64,000 nucleotides of DNA, from contig NZ_CP054490.1 in the NCBI RefSeq assembly GCF_013342985.1, positions 992,001 through 1,056,000 of the forward strand, given 5' to 3'. Position 1 is the first letter of the stretch. The number at the start of each line of letters is the position of its first letter. The position numbers were made by a program, and so were the translations under genes. Origin of the DNA: Candidatus Ruthia endofausta. Its GTDB lineage: Bacteria > Pseudomonadota > Gammaproteobacteria > PS1 > Pseudothioglobaceae. Below are positions 58,430 through 64,000 of this stretch, piece after piece. The notes under the pieces are model-generated. The model did no database searches. It was not told the DNA's origin and worked only from the letters and a program-made list of their open reading frames with translations.

Positions 58430-59003
58430 GCACATCAAATTCTGGTGCAAGGTTTAGCTCAAAAGCGTTTGCTTTGATGCTTGGATTGATGCTGACTGAA
58501 TCAAAGGTAACTAAAATTGTTTGATCCAGTTCATTGTTAAGCGAAATGGCTTGTAGCGTGTTATTTTTAAAACCAAAGCTCAATTGATTGGCTTGCTGGG
58601 TGCTATACCAATCAATCTTATCTTGTGTATGTGTATATTGTGGCGTACGGTTGATATCGCTAAGTCGATTAATAAGCCAATATAGTGGCGTTTGTGTTAA
58701 ATCGGTTGTTTGTATTAAACTGGCCTGTTCTAATTCAATATCGACCAGCCACAGTTTAGTATTATTTAACAGTAGTATTTGCTTGTTTGGTACTAGTGTG
58801 TGCCAAATGAGTTGTCGAGGGCGTTTAAATAACAAAGTGCCAGAAGAGCTGGCTAGCAGCACGCCTGTATTGCTATAGGTGCTTTGTGTAAAGTTGGCAC
58901 TTAAACGTTCAAATGAATTAAAAAAATTAGAAAACTCGTGATTACTGCTGGTAAAGCTAAAACTAGAAAATATAAGTATTAGAGTGCTTAAAAATTTAAT
59001 CAT
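58422..59003 (-). CDS. lolA: Outer-membrane lipoprotein carrier LolA
   Basis: This 193-aa periplasmic protein ferries lipoproteins from the LolCDE transporter to LolB. It has a signal peptide (IKFLSTLILIFSSFSFTSS) and the LolA barrel: LSANFTQSTYSNTGVLLASS, GTLLFKRPRQLIWHTLVPNK and LLLNNTKLWLVDIELEQASL. Length is normal. It overlaps the ftsK stop by 8 nt; trxB, ftsK and lolA keep the conserved gammaproteobacterial order. Confidence 0.93.
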   Translation of the reverse strand: MIKFLSTLILIFSSFSFTSSNHEFSNFFNSFERLSANFTQSTYSNTGVLLASSSGTLLFKRPRQLIWHTLVPNKQILLLNNTKLWLVDIELEQASLIQTTDLTQTPLYWLINRLSDINRTPQYTHTQDKIDWYSTQQANQLSFGFKNNTLQAISLNNELDQTILVTFDSVSINPSIKANAFELNLAPEFDVLR

Positions 59004-61281
59004 TAGTATTAATGGGTTCAGGTACTAACACTTGGCGATTTCCAGCACTGTTCATGCTGCTTACCACACCACTGGCCTCCATGTCTTCAATAATACGCGC
59101 TGCGCGGTTATAGCCAATACGCATGCGACGTTGTAGGCTAGAGATTGAAGCACGGCGTGATGAGGTTACAATTTGCACTGATTCGTCATACAAAGCATCA
59201 AGTTCACCTGAGGTGCTTGAAGTGCTGTTTGAGACTTGTGAATCATCTGACTCACTATGGGCGTTAAGAATACCATCTAGATAATTAGTTTTAGAATTTT
59301 CTTTTAAGAAACTAACCACACGTTCAATCTCACCATCATCAACAAAGGCACCGTGTACACGAGTAAGGTGTGACATGCCTGGTGTCATATATAGCATATC
59401 GCCCATACCGAGTAATTGTTCAGCACCACCTTGGTCAAGAATGGTACGCGAATCAACTTTTGAAGAAACTTTAAAAGCAATGCGTGTGGGTATGTTGGAT
59501 TTAATCAGACCAGTAATAACATCCACACTTGGACGTTGCGTGGCAATGATAATGTGAACGCCTGCAGCTCGAGCTTTTTGTGCTAAGCGCACAATGAGTG
59601 CCTCAACACGTTTGGCCTTAGCGCGATCTTCTTGGGCGAGTGCACCAAGCATATCGGCGTATTCATCAATCACCAGCATAATCAGCGGTAGCGCTTCTAA
59701 CTCAGGCGCTGTCTCATCTTTATCGGCAGTGTTTGGATTGAATGATGGGTCAAGCAAAGACTCGCCTTTATTCTTAGATTGTTTGAGTTTCTCATTAAAG
59801 CCTTCAATATTACGTACGCTAAACTTAGCCAATAACGAATAACGACGTTCCATTTCATTAACACACCACCACAAGGCAGAAGCAGCTTGGTTCATATCTG
59901 TTACAACAGGCGTAAGTAAGTGTGGAATATCAGCATAACAAGCCAGTTCAACAATCTTAGGGTCAATCATAATAATGCGCACTTCTTCTGGCTTGGCTTT
60001 GAGAAGCACACTTAGAATCATTGCATTTAGTCCGACTGATTTACCCATGCCAGTTGCACCAGCAACAAGCAAGTGTGGCATTCTTGCTAGATTGGCAATA
60101 ATAGGAATGCCATTAATATCCTTGCCCAGACCCATAGTTAAAGCAGAGCTAGATTTAATAAAATTTTCAGAAGCAAGGATTTCTTTAAGACTAATTATTT
60201 CACACTGTGCATTCGGAATTTCCAAACCAATAACGGGCTTACCAGGGATAACATCAACAATACGCACACTTTCAACCAACAGAGCACGAGCTAAGTCTTT
60301 GTTAAGGTTTATAATTTGACTGACCTTAACACCAGGTGCAAGTGATATCTCAAATTGAGTAACCACAGGGCCAGGCGTAATTGTAGTGACTGACACATCA
60401 AAGCCAAAATCTTTAAGTTTGATTTCAACTTGGCGCGACATGTCTTCTAACGCTTGCTTAGAATAACCTGTGGTATGTTCAGTTGGTTCGTCAAGTAAAT
60501 CTAGGCTTGGTAAACCAGTAATGGTTGTTGTATTAAATGAGTTGGGAGAGGTAGCTTTTTTAATGCTCTTATTTGACCTTTCCTTTCCTTTCTTTATTTT
60601 AGTAAGTACACTTGGTTTGGCGTTTGATTGTTTGGGAGTGGTAGAAATCTTTATAGCTTTTTTGGTTTTAGCTTGTATTCTAATGTCACGTATTTTTGTA
60701 AAGAGACGATTCAACACGCTACCAGTAGAGGAGAAAATAGAAATCCATGAAGTGTTACTAGCAATACTAAAACTAATCATCATGATACTGAGATAAATAA
60801 TGAGTGCTGCCGAGCCAAATAAAATACCAAAATAACGATGCATGGTAATGCCAATATAGCCACCAGAAGCACCTGTGTCTGTGAAGTTTTGAGTTAAAAA
60901 TGCTGCACTAAAAGCAATCAATGTGATAAGCGCGATAAAACGAAAGGTGCTTACTGAGTATCTTGGCTTTTCTTGATTGGTGTGTTTGTGAATATTCCAA
61001 CCTAGCCATATGAATGAGATTGGTATTAAATAGGCGCTATAACCTAAGATGGATAAGGAAATATCACTTAAATAAGCGCCAAATACACCCGAAAGATTGG
61101 CAACCGGTGCAACTAGAGCAACATCACCCGACCAAGGATTTTCGTTAGCAGAGTAGGTAAATAAGGCGGATAAAAAAATAAGACCCATGGTACTTAAAAA
61201 GATAAACAGCATTTCACTGGCTATTTTGGTGCGAGGTTTTTGTGGGTATCTTTTTGTGCTTATTTTGTTATTCTTTTTCAA
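58996..61281 (-). CDS. ftsK: DNA translocase FtsK
   Basis: This 761-aa membrane-anchored motor moves chromosome dimers to dif and supports division. Four N-terminal TM helices (about 25-190) are followed by a rather short basic linker (190-260), an alpha domain, and the RecA-like motor with Walker A VAGATGMGKSVGLNAMILSV near 402 and Walker B-type LPLIMLVIDEYADML near 540. The C-terminal gamma winged helix (SISSLQRRMRIGYNRAARII) reads KOPS sequences. It is shorter than E. coli FtsK because of the short linker. Confidence 0.96.
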   Translation of the reverse strand: MKKNNKISTKRYPQKPRTKIASEMLFIFLSTMGLIFLSALFTYSANENPWSGDVALVAPVANLSGVFGAYLSDISLSILGYSAYLIPISFIWLGWNIHKHTNQEKPRYSVSTFRFIALITLIAFSAAFLTQNFTDTGASGGYIGITMHRYFGILFGSAALIIYLSIMMISFSIASNTSWISIFSSTGSVLNRLFTKIRDIRIQAKTKKAIKISTTPKQSNAKPSVLTKIKKGKERSNKSIKKATSPNSFNTTTITGLPSLDLLDEPTEHTTGYSKQALEDMSRQVEIKLKDFGFDVSVTTITPGPVVTQFEISLAPGVKVSQIINLNKDLARALLVESVRIVDVIPGKPVIGLEIPNAQCEIISLKEILASENFIKSSSALTMGLGKDINGIPIIANLARMPHLLVAGATGMGKSVGLNAMILSVLLKAKPEEVRIIMIDPKIVELACYADIPHLLTPVVTDMNQAASALWWCVNEMERRYSLLAKFSVRNIEGFNEKLKQSKNKGESLLDPSFNPNTADKDETAPELEALPLIMLVIDEYADMLGALAQEDRAKAKRVEALIVRLAQKARAAGVHIIIATQRPSVDVITGLIKSNIPTRIAFKVSSKVDSRTILDQGGAEQLLGMGDMLYMTPGMSHLTRVHGAFVDDGEIERVVSFLKENSKTNYLDGILNAHSESDDSQVSNSTSSTSGELDALYDESVQIVTSSRRASISSLQRRMRIGYNRAARIIEDMEASGVVSSMNSAGNRQVLVPEPINTND

Positions 61282-61320
61282 GGTGGTTTATAATGTTTCT
61301 GAAGTATCCATAAAGTATAA

Positions 61321-62274
<954 letters not shown>

Positions 62275-62275
62275 A

Positions 62276-62315
62276 CTTTTTTTAGGTATAATTCTAATTT
62301 TTTACCTAAAAAAAG
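62276..62315 (+). terminator. Terminator after trxB, also holds a -10-like box
   Basis: A 13-bp perfect stem (C, seven T, AGGTA and its complement) with a 14-nt loop; the right arm ends in seven A, so the signal works best on the minus strand, but the hairpin also follows trxB. TATAAT at 62287-62292 overlaps it and may start tRNA-Phe transcription. Confidence 0.55.
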
Positions 62316-62324
62316 GGTGTAAAT

Positions 62325-62400
62325 GGCTACATAGCTCAGTTGGTAGAGCAAGGGACTGAAAATCCCTGTGTCCCTAGTTCAATTCTAGGTGTGGCCACCA
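62325..62400 (+). tRNA. tRNA-Phe(GAA)
   Basis: 76 nt with encoded CCA. The acceptor GGCTACA pairs with TGTGGCC with one G-U pair, the D arm is AGCTCAGTTGGTAGAGC, and the anticodon loop CTGAAAA gives GAA. The T loop is TTCAATT. A hairpin with AGCGTACT/AGTGCGTT and a T run follows at 62410-62433. Confidence 0.96.
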
Positions 62401-63054
62401 TATTCAATTAAGCGTACTGAAGTGCGTTTTTTGTTAAGGTCATCAGTCAAAAAAATTCTATTTTACGAAACCATCATTTTATCGATTTATTATGCAGCCC
62501 TATAGGGTATTTAAGTTTAAAAGTAGCAGGTAATGATGATGTTTGGTGTATTATATAATAAATATTAGAGTTTTATTATATAATAAGTTTGCAATATTAT
62601 TATTATAATGATATAATACTCGCATGTCGCCACTCTCTCCCCCCCCTTCTTTATAGAGATAATGTGGTGACATGCTCATTTATTTAGAATACGTTATTAA
62701 AAATAAAACACATATTTTTTATCATTAGGCACACTCACACTCTTTGAAGTTTCTGGTTAATAAGTTGCGTTTTCCAACTAGTGTAGTATTTCAGGGCTAA
62801 TCTAGTTTTGAGCAATCTTCCTCATTGTCACAAGTAAGTCAGTATCAAGTTTTGATATTTCGTACAAACCTTTAATCATCTTTAGGGCGGTCTTTCATCT
62901 GTGGTTGAGATTTTTTGCAAGCTTAAGCCTACTAAATAACCCTGACACATTGTAATAGCTGCTAGGTTTTACGCAAGCAAAGCCGCATAAAATATCATGC
63001 GCACTAGTAGATGATGCAGTGTGGTTTCTAATTAATTAAAGTTAAGTTTATTAC
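62401..63054. other. Spacer between tRNA-Phe and pyrB, no intact gene
   Basis: This is 654 bp. It holds the tRNA terminator, a long inverted repeat at 62622-62675 (listed separately), and AT-rich DNA. On the minus strand between about 62800 and 62900 a short protein-like reading (KGLYEISKLDTDLLVTMRKI then AQN and stop) suggests a decayed gene, but no family can be named. Confidence 0.4.
62622..62675. repeat. Imperfect 12-bp inverted repeat with nested stem and C8 tract
   Basis: GCATGTCGCCAC and GTGGTGACATGC form a stem with one G-T pair; inside, TCTCT/AGAGA can form a second stem around a run of eight C. TATAAT lies at 62612-62617 just before it. It could be a small RNA, a terminator or a mini-element scar. 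Confidence 0.5.
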
Positions 63055-64000
63055 TTATAATTTGTTAGCAAGAATTTGCATGACTGCCATACGTACTGCA
63101 ATGCCATTAGTAACTTGTTGTAAGATGATTGATTGATTGCCATCAGCCACGCTTGAGTCAATCTCAACGCCACGATTAATTGGGCCTGGATGCATTACAA
63201 TGGCACCTGGTTTTGCCAATGCTAGGCGTTTTGGTGTGAGTCCAAAATTATCAAAGTATTCTTGTTCGTTGGGGATATCGGCTTCAATCATACGCTCTTT
63301 TTGTAATCTTAATACGATTACCACGTCGCAATTTTTAAGCCCTAGCTCAATGTTACCAAAACGTTTAATTGCTGAATAAGGCTTCAAATCATATTGTAAG
63401 ACTTTTGGAGCAATGAGGCGAATATCAGTTGTGCCTAGCGTTTTAAGTGCTTGAATATCAGAGTGAGCAACCCGTGAATGCGTGATATCACCCACAATAG
63501 CGACTGATAAATCCTCAAATGTTTTTTTGTATTGGCGAATACTGAGCATATCAAGCAGTGCTTGAGTTGGGTGGGCATTAATGCCATCGCCTGCGTTTAG
63601 AATGGAGACATCTTTTAAATATTGTGCCACGTGGTGTGGCAGGCCGTTTTGTTTGTGGCGAATCACAAACATATCAATTTGCATGGCTTTAAGTGTGCGC
63701 ATGGTGTCAAGCAAATCTTCATTTTTTTTGAGTGCTGAGTTGGCAAGATCAACGTTGATGATATTAGCACTACTGCGCATTGCAGCAATTTCAAACGTGT
63801 TACGTGTACGCGTTGATGGCTCAAAAAATAAATTAGCAATAGACATATCATCTAGTGCTTTGGATTTTCTTAAATTGCCAGAAGTATCAATTAGGCTATC
63901 GGCCTTATCGAGAATGTGCGTTAAGTGCTGTTTAGAAAGACCTTCAAGACCTAATAGATGAATTAATTGATCAGAGTCATCTAGTTGGATGTGGTTACTA
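63055..64000 (-). CDS. pyrB: Aspartate carbamoyltransferase catalytic chain (5' end outside window)
   Basis: The frame runs open to the window edge, giving 315 residues of a protein that usually has about 310-340. It reads HLLGLEGLSKQHLTHILDKA at the start, then the carbamoyl-phosphate motif FFEPSTRTRNTFEIA, HPTQALLDM and MHPGPINRGVEID. It makes carbamoyl-aspartate, the first step of pyrimidine synthesis, feeding PyrC and PyrD. An internal ATG at 63846 is not the start, because conserved residues precede it. Confidence 0.96.
   Translation of the reverse strand, partial: SNHIQLDDSDQLIHLLGLEGLSKQHLTHILDKADSLIDTSGNLRKSKALDDMSIANLFFEPSTRTRNTFEIAAMRSSANIINVDLANSALKKNEDLLDTMRTLKAMQIDMFVIRHKQNGLPHHVAQYLKDVSILNAGDGINAHPTQALLDMLSIRQYKKTFEDLSVAIVGDITHSRVAHSDIQALKTLGTTDIRLIAPKVLQYDLKPYSAIKRFGNIELGLKNCDVVIVLRLQKERMIEADIPNEQEYFDNFGLTPKRLALAKPGAIVMHPGPINRGVEIDSSVADGNQSIILQQVTNGIAVRMAVMQILANKL

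Noticed and set aside
59375-60319. Several plus-strand frames opposite ftsK
   Set aside because: They mirror the conserved ftsK codons and lack start signals.

Overview
The window is an AT-rich gammaproteobacterial chromosome segment around the replication origin. It looks like a sulfur-oxidising chemoautotroph of the SUP05/Thioglobus/bivalve-symbiont group. The reasons are a Calvin-cycle phosphoribulokinase directly behind gyrB, a bc1 complex with both aa3-type and cbb3-type terminal oxidases, biosynthetic genes scattered as small operons, and many decayed genes. The species name is an inference from gene content and order; no rRNA is present to confirm it.

Layout. 1-9.2 kb: decayed RND-exporter neighbourhood, tRNA-Leu, secG-tpiA, a yqhA-type membrane protein, then dnaA-dnaN-gyrB-prkB, with a candidate oriC between dnaA and dnaN and a possible recF relic between dnaN and gyrB. 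9.2-25.5 kb: leuS-pyrD, bioD, sspAB, petABC (bc1), dciA-like, secA-anmK-pyrC, ribF, mutY, metA. 25.5-30.2 kb: a conserved ATPase, an alaC-type aminotransferase, an FKBP isomerase, a DUF2797 protein, purC and a Sel1-like protein. Four of these six have broken frames and purC lacks a visible start, with the damage in short homopolymer-rich patches. 30.2-34.9 kb: M23 peptidase, dxr, cdsA, uppS, hisF. 34.9-47.6 kb: respiratory block with an SCO-like protein, cyoE, frameshifted ctaA, ctaCDGE, SURF1 and ccoNOQP.

47.7-56.45 kb is an integrated element at the 3' end of tRNA-Thr(UGU). It has 52-bp attL/attR repeats, 21-bp subterminal direct repeats that look like integrase arm sites, a tyrosine integrase, an AlpA-like regulator and two unknown genes on the minus strand. 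Its plus-strand cargo is a TolA-C-like secreted protein, a 1071-aa HelD/UvrD-type helicase with an inserted PD-(D/E)XK-like nuclease and C-terminal zinc fingers, a three-TM membrane protein and a zinc-ribbon protein. The last three are coupled (3-nt gap, then adjoining or overlapping ends). This cargo is the best candidate for an undescribed (possibly anti-phage) system.

56.5-58.4 kb is a gene graveyard with recognisable relics of pilD, a CRP/FNR-type regulator and hemN. 58.4-64 kb returns to housekeeping genes: lolA, ftsK, trxB, tRNA-Phe and the 3' part of pyrB.

Working together: PRK supplies RuBP for CO2 fixation; bc1 passes electrons to two haem-copper oxidases whose assembly factors (ctaG, SURF1, SCO-like, cyoE, ctaA) are nearby; pyrB, pyrC and pyrD give three pyrimidine steps in separate transcription units.
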